A stretch of 64,000 nt of DNA from Bacteroides sp. (GTDB lineage Bacteria; Bacteroidota; Bacteroidia; Bacteroidales; Bacteroidaceae). Of the stretch, positions 1 through 8,007 are shown one piece after another (position 1 is the first letter of the stretch; each line of letters starts with the position of its first letter). A model generated the notes under the pieces. It was not told where the DNA came from and did not search any database. It saw only the letters and a list, made by a program, of their open reading frames with translations. The stretch is taken from contig DXWV01000024.1 of NCBI GenBank assembly GCA_019416685.1, positions 41,949-105,948 of the forward strand. The letters run 5' to 3'. Made by a program: the position numbers and the translations under genes.

Positions 1-310
1 CTGCTTCCAGTTCTTCCGGAGTCATCTGTTTAGGCAGATAAGCTTCCATAACCTTCACTTGTGCTAATTCACCGTCTGCCAGGTCCTGACGTCCTTGTCC
101 GATGTAAATTTCTGCAGAGTCTTTTCCTTGCTTTACCAGTTTCTGGATGATCTTTAAAGCAGCATCATCTGTCAGAATATCATTTGCTCCCGGAGCTGTT
201 TTTGCTTCCAGAAAGAATTTCTTTACATTTCTCAGTGTTTCAAGGGCTACCTTATCTTTAGCCTTCATTGCGTTTTTAATGTCTTCGCTGACCCTTTCGA
301 ATAAATCCAT
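1..310 (-). CDS. GatB/YqeY domain protein (3' part outside window)
   Basis: The first 103 codons are present, starting MDLFERVSEDIKNAMKAKDK and running off the left edge. The helical N-terminus, the LRNVKKFF segment and the YLPKQMTPEELEA segment are typical of the YqeY family, small proteins resembling the C-terminal tRNA-binding part of the GatB amidotransferase subunit. The cellular role of free-standing YqeY proteins is not settled. The start is the ATG at 310, placed 6 nt after the conserved leader element at 317-390. It lies downstream of ftsZ on the same strand, separated by about 118 bp, and may be read through from ftsZ or driven from its own leader. Confidence 0.85.
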   Translation of the reverse strand, partial: MDLFERVSEDIKNAMKAKDKVALETLRNVKKFFLEAKTAPGANDILTDDAALKIIQKLVKQGKDSAEIYIGQGRQDLADGELAQVKVMEAYLPKQMTPEELEA

Positions 311-316
311 GACTAT

Positions 317-390
317 ATTTACAATTTATTCCCTATGGTCATGACCATTCTCTGATCTTTATCGCATAGGTACGTTAACGATTTACAATT
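317..390 (-). repeat. Conserved 74-bp leader element, copy 1 (before yqeY)
   Basis: Read in the direction of yqeY, it starts AATTGTAAATCGTTAACG, holds the perfect 14-bp palindrome ATGGTCATGACCAT and ends AATAAATTGTAAAT six bases before the ATG. Comparison by eye with the copy before prfB (63883-63956) shows only two differences in 74 positions. A nine-codon open frame, MVMTIGNKL, is closed by TAA just before the gene start. The same element in diverged form precedes ftsZ. Its function is unknown; a regulatory 5' leader or a dispersed repeat are both possible. Confidence 0.85.
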
Positions 391-428
391 AAAAAAAACT
401 CTTATTTCTTTAATTTTCAACTTTCAAC

Positions 429-1742
429 TCAAAACGTGATTAGTCCGCTTTCGTCCACGGCTTCTTCCGTTGCAATCTCTTCTTCCAAAGCTGCCTTTGC
501 TCTGATTTTACCAAGAGTGGTTTTATCACGCTGATAGGTTGGTGAGTCTTCTACCATCGCAATGATATCGTCATTATCCAGATCTTCGGCACTGAAAATA
601 TAGATATGACGACGTTTACGGATATTCTTACTGCCAATACTGCTGGCACTTTCGCCATATGCCTTGCGAATACGCTCTTTGTTTTTCTCTTTTTCTTCTT
701 CTAATTGGAGTTGGCGTTCTTCCTCTTCCTGGCTGCGTTTCTCGAGCACACTGTCCATACCCGGTACATCTTCTACACCAAATCCGGTAGCAAGCACGGT
801 TATTTTTACTTTCTTATCCAGCGAACTGTCCATAGCCACACCCCAGATAACTTCTACTCCTTCACGGAATTTGCTCATGAACTCGTGGATTTCATTCATT
901 TCTTCCATCATCAATTCTGAATTAGGACAGAAAGAAACGTTCAACATGACTTTCTTTGCATTGAAGATATCGTTGTTGTTCAGTAACGGTGAGTGCAGAG
1001 CATCATCGATGGCCTTTGTTACACGATTTTCACCTTCTCCGAAACCGGTACTCATGATGGCTACACCACCATCTTTCAAGATTGTTTTTACATCTGCGAA
1101 GTCCAGATTCACGGTACCCCGCATTGTGATAATTTCAGCTATACTTTTGGCCGCGATAGAAAGTGTATCATCCGCTTTTCCGAACGCATTCATAAAAGTG
1201 AGGTCAGAATATATTTCTCTCAGACGTTCATTGTTGATGACCAACAGCGCATCTACATGTTGGGCGATACGTTCTACACCATCCAGTGCCTGAATGATTT
1301 TCTTTTCTCCTTCAAAGATGAAAGGGATAGTTACGATACCTACAGTCAGGATATCCATCTCCTTAGCAATACGGGCTATGACAGGAGCAGCACCGGTTCC
1401 TGTTCCTCCTCCCATTCCGGCAGTGATAAATACCATTTTGGTACCATCATTCAGCAAGGTTTTGATGTCTTCGATACTTTCTTCAGCTGCATCACGTGCC
1501 CGATCGGGGCGATTACCGGCACCCAGACCTTCCGTAATGTTACGGCCTAATTGTAGTTTAACAGGCACAGGTGATTCCGCCAATGCCTGATTATCCGTAT
1601 TACAGAGAACGAATGTTACGTCATGTATACCCTCCCTGTACATGTGGTTTACGGCATTACCGCCACCACCACCTACACCAATAACTTTGATGATCTTCGG
1701 TGAATCTGTCGGGAAATCGAATTGTACTATCTCGTCCGTCAT
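429..1742 (-). CDS. ftsZ: Cell division protein FtsZ
   Basis: Tubulin-like GTPase that polymerises into the Z-ring at mid-cell and recruits the divisome. The 437-residue product has the nucleotide-binding glycines near the N-terminus (GVGGGGGNAVNHM, about 22-34), the tubulin signature GGGTGTG at 111-117 and the T7-loop NLDFADV at 212-218 that completes the GTPase site of the neighbouring subunit. The C-terminal domain runs to about 320, followed by a charged Glu/Lys-rich linker. The FtsA-binding tail seems to be represented by SPTYQRDK around 400, but about 35 acidic residues follow it, so the usual tail motif is not at the extreme C-terminus. Last gene of the dcw run, 108 bp after ftsA. The ATG lies 3 nt after leader element copy 2. 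Confidence 0.97.
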   Translation of the reverse strand: MTDEIVQFDFPTDSPKIIKVIGVGGGGGNAVNHMYREGIHDVTFVLCNTDNQALAESPVPVKLQLGRNITEGLGAGNRPDRARDAAEESIEDIKTLLNDGTKMVFITAGMGGGTGTGAAPVIARIAKEMDILTVGIVTIPFIFEGEKKIIQALDGVERIAQHVDALLVINNERLREIYSDLTFMNAFGKADDTLSIAAKSIAEIITMRGTVNLDFADVKTILKDGGVAIMSTGFGEGENRVTKAIDDALHSPLLNNNDIFNAKKVMLNVSFCPNSELMMEEMNEIHEFMSKFREGVEVIWGVAMDSSLDKKVKITVLATGFGVEDVPGMDSVLEKRSQEEEERQLQLEEEKEKNKERIRKAYGESASSIGSKNIRKRRHIYIFSAEDLDNDDIIAMVEDSPTYQRDKTTLGKIRAKAALEEEIATEEAVDESGLITF

Positions 1743-1745
1743 AAT

Positions 1746-1818
1746 ATTTACTATTTATTCCCTATGGTCATGATCATTATCTGATTCTGGCACTAAGGTA
1801 CGTTATCTATTTACAATT
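1746..1818 (-). repeat. Conserved leader element, copy 2 (before ftsZ)
   Basis: This 73-bp copy is the most diverged of the three, but CATGACCATAGGGAATAAA is identical to the other copies and both GTAAAT ends are kept. It ends 3 nt before the ftsZ ATG. The palindrome carries one change (ATGATCATGACCAT). The mini-ORF is still open as MIMTIGNK and is closed by TAG instead of TTG-TAA. Keeping frame and stop despite divergence is suggestive but rests on one comparison. Confidence 0.8.
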
Positions 1819-1850
1819 TACTATTTATTGGTTGTCTGGCATTTATTATT

Positions 1851-3284
1851 CTATTTCATATCGTCATCAGAGAATATCTCGTTAGAAATTTTATTGAAGG
1901 TTTTTTCAAACCAGCTGGGTCCTTCTTTTTTCTTTTTTCGTGCTTCTTCCTTTTTACGTTTCTCTTCTTCTTTCCGGCGTCTGTCTTCATCACGGCGCCG
2001 TTTATCCTCTTCGTCTTTCTTCTTTTTTGCCTCACGAGCAGCAGCTTCCTGTTCCTTCAATGCTTCATCTTCTTCGAACATATTGACAGGCTCCGTTATA
2101 ACGGGCTGCGGAGGAGTTACAGGACGTGCTTCTATCAGACAACAATTTTCTTTTCCTTCAAACAGTAAACCGAATAATGTGTTTTGTGTTCCGTCTTTCT
2201 TTATCAGATCGCTGTCTGTATGTATCGTATTGCGAATACTTCTGGCAGTCCGTATCTTTTCAATTTTAGTCCTTTTGCGAAACATGGTATCCAGATTTTT
2301 CAGATTAGCGGCTCCACCGGTGATGATAATGCCGGACAATAATTTGTCATCATAACCTGATAACTGAATTTGATTCCATACATTCGTGATAATTTCTTCT
2401 ACCCGTGCTTCGATAATGTTGTTTAATGCTTGTAGCTCGACTGTACGGCTTCCATCCTCGAGTTGGCAGGTAGCAGCTTCTTCACTCTCTTCTTCCTCAT
2501 ACATTACATTTCCGAAAGTTATTTTCAGGCGTTCGGCTTCTTCCTCTTCCATCTGCATGGAGGTAATGTCGCGCGTAATGCTGTTTCCACCTAACGGCAA
2601 TACTGTGAGGAAACGAAGAATATTATTTTTATAAACAGAGATCGTAGTGGTGTCAGCTCCGAAGTCGATAAGTGCACAGCCGGAACGGCGCTCACTTTCA
2701 CTTAGTACGGCATTGGCCGTTACTAATGGAGAAATAAGCAGGTCGGCTATTTCTATTTTAGCCTGTTCGAAACAACGTTCCAGATTTTTTTTGATCGAAG
2801 CTCGTGCAACGATATTCAGGAAACGTCCCTCTATATGGCTACCGGCCACTCCTACAGGATCTGCCTGCAGGTTGTTTCCGATTTTATATTCCTGTGGGGC
2901 AACATCCAATATATCCATGTCTACCAACGGAATTTCCAGATTCTCATCGCAGATAGCATCTACTAACTCTTGCGAGATGATTGTTTCTTCGTTCAGATCA
3001 CGGCTTACGACATTTCGTACAGTACGGAGTGATTGTCCGCCGATACCTACGTATACCTTGGCGATTGAGTTTTTCAGATCGCCTTCCAGCTTGTTAATGA
3101 TGGACGTAAGGCTTTGGGCTGTCTTATCCAGATTATAGATAATTCCTTTTCGGATGAACGAAGAAGAATCTTCTTTGGCATAAGCCAACACCTGCATACT
3201 TCCGTCACTGTTCTTTCTTCCGGCAATACCGGTAACCTTCGATGAACCCAGTTCAATAGCGGCGATAAATTCTGTTGTTGCCAT
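1851..3284 (-). CDS. ftsA: Cell division protein FtsA
   Basis: Actin-like ATPase that tethers FtsZ filaments to the inner membrane. The N-terminus FIAAIELGSSKVTGIAG is the phosphate-1 loop of the actin/Hsp70 fold, CALIDFGADTTTISVY (about 200-215) is phosphate-2, and SGIIITGGAANLKNLD (about 310-325) is the adenosine motif. At 477 residues it is longer than many FtsA proteins because of a C-terminal stretch from about 400 to 455 made almost only of Lys, Arg, Glu and Asp, probably a single alpha helix or coiled coil. The last 20 residues (WFEKTFNKISNEIFSDDD) look like the amphipathic membrane-targeting helix. Sits between ftsQ and ftsZ; its start codon is preceded by four TTGTAAA/TCGTAAA-type heptad repeats. 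Confidence 0.96.
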   Translation of the reverse strand: MATTEFIAAIELGSSKVTGIAGRKNSDGSMQVLAYAKEDSSSFIRKGIIYNLDKTAQSLTSIINKLEGDLKNSIAKVYVGIGGQSLRTVRNVVSRDLNEETIISQELVDAICDENLEIPLVDMDILDVAPQEYKIGNNLQADPVGVAGSHIEGRFLNIVARASIKKNLERCFEQAKIEIADLLISPLVTANAVLSESERRSGCALIDFGADTTTISVYKNNILRFLTVLPLGGNSITRDITSMQMEEEEAERLKITFGNVMYEEEESEEAATCQLEDGSRTVELQALNNIIEARVEEIITNVWNQIQLSGYDDKLLSGIIITGGAANLKNLDTMFRKRTKIEKIRTARSIRNTIHTDSDLIKKDGTQNTLFGLLFEGKENCCLIEARPVTPPQPVITEPVNMFEEDEALKEQEAAAREAKKKKDEEDKRRRDEDRRRKEEEKRKKEEARKKKKEGPSWFEKTFNKISNEIFSDDDMK

Positions 3285-3292
3285 ATTTCTTA

Positions 3293-3324
3293 TTTACGAT
3301 TTTACAATTTACAATTTACAATTG
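3293..3324 (-). repeat. Heptad repeat before ftsA
   Basis: In the direction of ftsA the spacer reads as successive TTGTAAA, TTGTAAA, TTGTAAAA and TCGTAAA units and stops 8 nt before the ATG. It is one of several 7-bp periodic spacers in this window. No dyad or terminator-like hairpin is visible here. Confidence 0.75.
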
Positions 3325-3342
3325 ACTGTGTGCAAGCATTCA

Positions 3343-4080
3343 TCATTGATGCTTGGTGCAGATAATCTGGTTACTGAACTCCAGACTGATACGTGAATAT
3401 TTATTCCATCCCACCTCGTTCAAAGCCTTCCCATAGAATGTTTTCAGGCGATCCAGCTTATCTTCAAAGTGTTCCAGTTTTCCGAGATAGACAATGTGAT
3501 CACCTACCCGTGGTACCAGTTCAATATCCTTACCGGGCAGTACATGAATTTGTTCTATCTGAGCATCCCAGAATGGATTGTTTTGCAAAAATACACCAAA
3601 CTTATATAAATCCCTCATTGCAAACGACTTTTCTACATTTCCGGTTACAATTGTCCGGCGAGCTACGCATTTGGCTTCGGGTGGCATGATGGTTCCTTTG
3701 TTATCTACATAATAGTTCTCGCCATTATTGCTCATGATGCGGAGGATCGGAATACGCTGTTTAACTTCTACGCAGAGTTTGCCACTGGGAGTTTTATAGC
3801 ATTCTGTTTCGTCAATAAGCGGGTGTTTATCCAGTTCCCGTTCCAAGGTCTTAGTCTGAATGCGTTCCATTTTCTTTCCTACCGGGTAGATTCCTTTCTT
3901 TTGTAGTATTCCGGCTACTTCGTCTTTTGTTACGAAACCGGCATAAACCGTGTCCTTGATAATTAATTCCATGTCACGACAAACCTGGTTGGCCGGTTTA
4001 CGGTTGAATACTGTCACGGCTATACACAGATAGGCAGTGACGAGTAACAGGACGAGGGATAAAAGAATCCGTTTCAGCAT
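3343..4080 (-). CDS. ftsQ: Cell division protein FtsQ
   Basis: Bitopic divisome protein linking the cytoplasmic ring to the periplasmic synthases. The 245-residue product has a short cytoplasmic N-terminus, one membrane segment (about residues 6-26, LLSLVLLLVTAYLCIAVTVF) and a periplasmic part with a POTRA-like segment (KDTVYAGFVTKDEVAGILQK and LIDETECYKTPSGKLCVEV). Sequence conservation of FtsQ is weak, so the call rests mainly on size, topology and position between murC and ftsA. The gap to murC is 30 bp. No ddl gene lies next to it, unlike many dcw clusters. Confidence 0.9.
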   Translation of the reverse strand: MLKRILLSLVLLLVTAYLCIAVTVFNRKPANQVCRDMELIIKDTVYAGFVTKDEVAGILQKKGIYPVGKKMERIQTKTLERELDKHPLIDETECYKTPSGKLCVEVKQRIPILRIMSNNGENYYVDNKGTIMPPEAKCVARRTIVTGNVEKSFAMRDLYKFGVFLQNNPFWDAQIEQIHVLPGKDIELVPRVGDHIVYLGKLEHFEDKLDRLKTFYGKALNEVGWNKYSRISLEFSNQIICTKHQ

Positions 4081-4086
4081 AATGAC

Positions 4087-4110
4087 ATTTACAATTATAC
4101 GATTTACAAA
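4087..4110 (-). repeat. Heptad-type spacer before ftsQ
   Basis: The 30-bp murC-ftsQ spacer consists, in gene orientation, of AATTTGTAAATCGTATAATTGTAAAT-type units (written here in degenerate form: repeated (T/C)(T/C)GTAAAT). It ends a few bases before the ftsQ ATG, matching the arrangement before ftsA, dgt and mraY. Confidence 0.6.
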
Positions 4111-5505
4111 TTATGATTGAGGTTTGTTCAATCTTGTATTTAATTTTTCTGTAATAGATGGAACATAGTTGTCTATGTCACCAGCTCCAAGAGTGATTAA
4201 TACTTCTATGTCCTTGTTTTCCAGGATATTCAGTATTTCTTCTTTTTTACACATGCATTTTTTTATACCGGGGCGGAGATTGTCGTAAATCAGTTGGCTG
4301 GTTACTCCCGGTATGGGCTGTTCACGCGCCGGGTAGATGTCTACCAGAATTACTTCGTCCAAAAGGGATAAACTATCTGCGAAATCCTTATAGAAATCAC
4401 GTGTACGTGTATATAAATGAGGTTGGAAGACAGCTGTAATCTTTTTGTCTTTATACAATTCGCGGATAGACAAAACACTCTGTTTGATCTCTGACGGATG
4501 GTGAGCATAATCACTCAGAAAGACAATACGATCATTTTTGATCTTGAAATCAAAACGGCGGTCTACCCCATGGAAACTTACCATACCTTGTTTGATTTCC
4601 TCATTAGTGACACCATTCAGATGAGCAAGTGCCATGGCAGCCACTCCATTTTCGATGTTGATACTTATGGGTATTCCCAGTTGGATATCATTGATACGTA
4701 CGTCCGGTCCTACAAAATCAATGAAGATCTCACCGTTTCCGATACGGATATTCTCAGCATGGAAATCACCTTCGTCACGAGAATAAGTATATATTTTCAC
4801 TCCTTGCTGTACCTGAGGCTGCAAAGAAATTCCTTTGCGAATAATCAATGCACCACCCGGTTGAATGAGCGTGGTGTAGTGCTTAAAACTTTCAAGGTAT
4901 GCTTCTGCTGTTCCGTAGATGTCCAGATGATCGGGGTCCGTAGATGTGATGACAGACATAAACGGAGATAGCCAGTGGAAGGAACGGTCAAATTCATCCG
5001 CTTCGATTACGGTGTACGGGCTTGTTTTCGAAAGTAGCAGGTTAGTTCCATAATTCTTTGAAATTCCTCCCAGGAAAGCTGTACAACCCACATGTGACTG
5101 GTGTAACAAATGTGCAGTCATCGTCGAAGTAGTTGTCTTTCCATGGGTCCCGGCTACGCAAAGCCCTTTACTGGAGTGTGTAATGGTTCCCAGTACTTGG
5201 GCACGTTTCTGTATTTCAAAACCGTTGTTACGGAAATAAACCAGTTCGGCATGTTCCTGTGGTACGGCGGGGGTCAGTATGACGAGAGTACTTTCCTTGT
5301 CTTTACATACTTCGGGAATCAGGTCTGCACTTTCTTCGTAGTGTATTTGTGCACCTTCGGCAATAAGGCACTCAGTTAGTTCGCTGGGTGTACGGTCATA
5401 GCCGGCTACAAATTTTCCTTTGGAAAGAAAGTAGCGTACAAGTGCACTCATTCCGATGCCACCGGCACCAACAAAATAGACTGATTTTATAGTTTCGATA
5501 TTCAT
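4111..5505 (-). CDS. murC: UDP-N-acetylmuramate--L-alanine ligase MurC
   Basis: Adds the first amino acid of the peptidoglycan stem peptide to UDP-MurNAc in the cytoplasm with ATP hydrolysis. The N-terminal Rossmann part shows FVGAGGIGMSAL (11-22), the Mur-ligase P-loop is GTHGKTTT (119-126), and later blocks include EADEFDRSF and DYAHHPSEI, the latter typical of MurC. Length (464) is normal. Its ATG overlaps the murG stop codon (5502-5505, ATGA arrangement), so the two are translationally coupled. Confidence 0.97.
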   Translation of the reverse strand: MNIETIKSVYFVGAGGIGMSALVRYFLSKGKFVAGYDRTPSELTECLIAEGAQIHYEESADLIPEVCKDKESTLVILTPAVPQEHAELVYFRNNGFEIQKRAQVLGTITHSSKGLCVAGTHGKTTTSTMTAHLLHQSHVGCTAFLGGISKNYGTNLLLSKTSPYTVIEADEFDRSFHWLSPFMSVITSTDPDHLDIYGTAEAYLESFKHYTTLIQPGGALIIRKGISLQPQVQQGVKIYTYSRDEGDFHAENIRIGNGEIFIDFVGPDVRINDIQLGIPISINIENGVAAMALAHLNGVTNEEIKQGMVSFHGVDRRFDFKIKNDRIVFLSDYAHHPSEIKQSVLSIRELYKDKKITAVFQPHLYTRTRDFYKDFADSLSLLDEVILVDIYPAREQPIPGVTSQLIYDNLRPGIKKCMCKKEEILNILENKDIEVLITLGAGDIDNYVPSITEKLNTRLNKPQS

Positions 5506-6614
5506 TGTTGTGCTAATTTTATCACTTCTTTTGCTATGATAGTAGCAGAGTCCGGCAACGCCAGCTTTGCTATATTCTCACTTAAATCTTTTAATTTCGT
5601 AGCATTGGTAATTGTTTCTAATGCTACAGACAATAGTTTCTCTTCTGCTTCTACGTCTTTTACATATATAGCAGCCTGCTTATTGACCAAAGCTAATGCA
5701 TTCTTAGTCTGATGATCTTCAGCTACATTAGGCGAAGGAACCAGAATAACCGGTTTGTTCAACAGGCAGAATTCTGATATAGAACCCGCACCGGCACGGG
5801 AGATTATCAGGTCGGCCACCAGATAAGCTGTGGCCATGTTTTTAATAAAGTCTGTTACATACAGATTCGGAATTTCTCCTGCTGTCTTAACAGCTTCCAT
5901 TACTTGTTGATAATATATTTTTCCTGTTTGCCAGATGAATTGAATGCCGGTTGTCTCTTTTATTGTTTGTAACCCCGCTATCAGCGTATTATTAATGGTA
6001 CGTGCACCAAGACTACCTCCCAGAATTAGTATTGTTTGTTTTTCCGGACTAAGTCCAAAAGCCTGTATTGCCTCTTCCCGGCTCTGAGTATTGGTGAACA
6101 GATTTTGTCGAACCGGATTTCCTGTCATCCGTATTTTATCTGCCGGAAAGAATTTTTCCATGCCATCATACGCCACGCATATTTTACATGCTTTCTTTGC
6201 CAGTAACTTATTGGTTACTCCTGCATAAGAATTTTGTTCTTGTATCAGAGTTGGAACTCCCATCATACCAGCCATCTTCAGAGTTGGTCCGCTGGCATAA
6301 CCACCAACGCCTACTGCTACTTGGGGACGAAACTTCTTAATGATACTCTTTGCTTTCCATTGGCTACGTACCAGCTTAATAAGTACAGAGAAGTTCTTCC
6401 ACAGGTGTTTACGGTCGAATCCGGCAACCGGTAGTCCGATAATATCATAACCGGCATCAGGTACGCGTTGCATTTCCATCCGCCCTTCAGCACCAACGAA
6501 TAATATTTTGGCATCAGGACACTGCTCTTTTATGGCATTAGCGATGGATACAGCCGGAAAGATGTGTCCTCCTGTGCCGCCACCACTGATGATAATTCTA
6601 AGCTCTTTTTCCAT
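5502..6614 (-). CDS. murG: MurG, lipid II-forming GlcNAc transferase
   Basis: Glycosyltransferase family 28 enzyme that transfers GlcNAc from UDP-GlcNAc to lipid I on the inner face of the membrane. The 370-residue product begins with the G-loop SGGGTGGHIFPAVSIANAI (about 10-28), has the second glycine loop ILGGSLGARTIN near 197 and the UDP-GlcNAc-binding ISRAGAGSISEF near 272. The start ATG at 6614 gives the usual short N-terminus. About 70 bp separates it from ftsW upstream; it overlaps murC downstream by four bases. Confidence 0.97.
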   Translation of the reverse strand: MEKELRIIISGGGTGGHIFPAVSIANAIKEQCPDAKILFVGAEGRMEMQRVPDAGYDIIGLPVAGFDRKHLWKNFSVLIKLVRSQWKAKSIIKKFRPQVAVGVGGYASGPTLKMAGMMGVPTLIQEQNSYAGVTNKLLAKKACKICVAYDGMEKFFPADKIRMTGNPVRQNLFTNTQSREEAIQAFGLSPEKQTILILGGSLGARTINNTLIAGLQTIKETTGIQFIWQTGKIYYQQVMEAVKTAGEIPNLYVTDFIKNMATAYLVADLIISRAGAGSISEFCLLNKPVILVPSPNVAEDHQTKNALALVNKQAAIYVKDVEAEEKLLSVALETITNATKLKDLSENIAKLALPDSATIIAKEVIKLAQQ

Positions 6615-6685
6615 TATATATTATTTTAGTGAACTACTCCTTGCGGATATCATAGGATATCAGGACGCCTACCTGTAGTCCTTAA

Positions 6686-7978
6686 CTATTTCTCTTTCTC
6701 AAACTCAGCATCACTATTCAATACCTGTGCTGTTGGTTCTGCAACTATCTGGGCCTCGGTTGTTTCTGCTGCTATCTGCATTTGTAGCTGTGCATCACGT
6801 TCTTTCTGCTCTTCAAGATAAGCTGTATAACGGCTTACACTCAGTATCATACCGATATAGGCACAATTTATTAAAGTTGAAGTACCTCCTTTACTGATGA
6901 GTGGCAGAGGTTGACCTGTCACCGGGAATAAACCAACGGCTACCATCATATTTAAAATAGCCTGCGATACCAACATGAGTGCTATACCCATTACCAGAAA
7001 AGCAGGGAATGTCCGTTCACATTTTTGTGCTATACGCCCGGCACGTACCAGAAGCCAGATATATAGGCAGACTACAAAGGCTCCTCCCACTAATCCTAAC
7101 TCTTCTATAATAATAGCAAAGATAAAATCGGAGAATGCCTGACTCAGGAAATCACGTTGAATAGAGTTACCAGGTGCTTTACCGACAAAATTACTTGTTG
7201 CAATAGCAATACGGGCATGCGCTATCTGGGCATCTTTGTCTATATCAAACTTAGCAGCCGGTACTTCCTCTTTTTCTGTGAAGTTGGTAATACGACTTTT
7301 CCATGTGTCAAAACGGTGCAGAAAAGGAATATCTGAATCCTTTGGGATAGCCAGCAGAAATACGACACCTATTATACCTACCAATCCCAATGAACCTATT
7401 AAAAGAAGTAGTTTCCGCGCTGCTACCCGTCCGATAAACATCATCAGAAATACGACTCCGAATAGCAACATTGCTGTTGAAAGGTTTTCCGGAGCAATCA
7501 ACAGGCAAACAAGCCCGGTGATAATCATGATGTATTTGAATGCCTTCGGATTAGCTCCTTCGTCATCTTGTCTTTTGGATAGAATAAAAGAAACTGCAAT
7601 TACTACAGCCATCTTTGCCAGTTCCGATGGCTGGAACTGTAATCCCATGAACGACATCCAACGTGCTGCACCATTGACGCGATCGCCTGTGATAACCCCC
7701 ATCAGCGTGACGAAAGCCAGCAGTACAACAGAGACAGGGTATAGGAAAACAGGGAATACCTGAAACCATTTATAAGGGATATTGTGCATCAACACTACAA
7801 CAACGGCCCCCACCATCAGGATGATAGAATGCTGTGTGATTGGTCCCCAGTGGTCCCCGCTCTTATACGTCAGGGTGCTGGCTGCCGAAAACACCTCAAT
7901 GATTGAGATGAGGCAGAGGCAGAGAAAGATAATCCAGATTACCTTATCGCCCTTGAATATGTTCTTTAATAGATCCAC
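6686..7978 (-). CDS. ftsW: FtsW, SEDS peptidoglycan polymerase
   Basis: Multi-pass membrane glycosyltransferase of the SEDS family that polymerises lipid II at the septum together with FtsI. About ten hydrophobic segments are visible in 430 residues. Family motifs include NGAARWMSFMGLQFQPSELAK around 103-123 and GQPLPLISKGGTSTL near 354-368. The last 45 residues are a hydrophilic Gln/Glu/Ala-rich cytoplasmic tail. The position between murD and murG in the dcw cluster supports FtsW over RodA. Confidence 0.95.
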   Translation of the reverse strand: MDLLKNIFKGDKVIWIIFLCLCLISIIEVFSAASTLTYKSGDHWGPITQHSIILMVGAVVVVLMHNIPYKWFQVFPVFLYPVSVVLLAFVTLMGVITGDRVNGAARWMSFMGLQFQPSELAKMAVVIAVSFILSKRQDDEGANPKAFKYIMIITGLVCLLIAPENLSTAMLLFGVVFLMMFIGRVAARKLLLLIGSLGLVGIIGVVFLLAIPKDSDIPFLHRFDTWKSRITNFTEKEEVPAAKFDIDKDAQIAHARIAIATSNFVGKAPGNSIQRDFLSQAFSDFIFAIIIEELGLVGGAFVVCLYIWLLVRAGRIAQKCERTFPAFLVMGIALMLVSQAILNMMVAVGLFPVTGQPLPLISKGGTSTLINCAYIGMILSVSRYTAYLEEQKERDAQLQMQIAAETTEAQIVAEPTAQVLNSDAEFEKEK

Positions 7979-7981
7979 TGT

Positions 7982-8006
7982 TTAAATTAAGAATTAAAGA
8001 TTAAAA
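7982..8006 (-). repeat. Degenerate heptad spacer between murD and ftsW
   Basis: The 29-bp spacer reads in gene direction as TTAATCT, TTAATTC, TTAATTT-like units. It is low complexity, ends just before the ftsW ATG and belongs to the same class as the other 7-bp spacers, though with a different unit sequence. Confidence 0.5.
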
Positions 8007-8007
8007 A

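Noticed and set aside
147..344. Plus-strand frame opposite yqeY
   Set aside because: It is antisense to the YqeY-like gene, whose sequence is clearly conserved.
664..1293. 209-codon frame opposite ftsZ
   Set aside because: Shadow of ftsZ; no recognisable domain.
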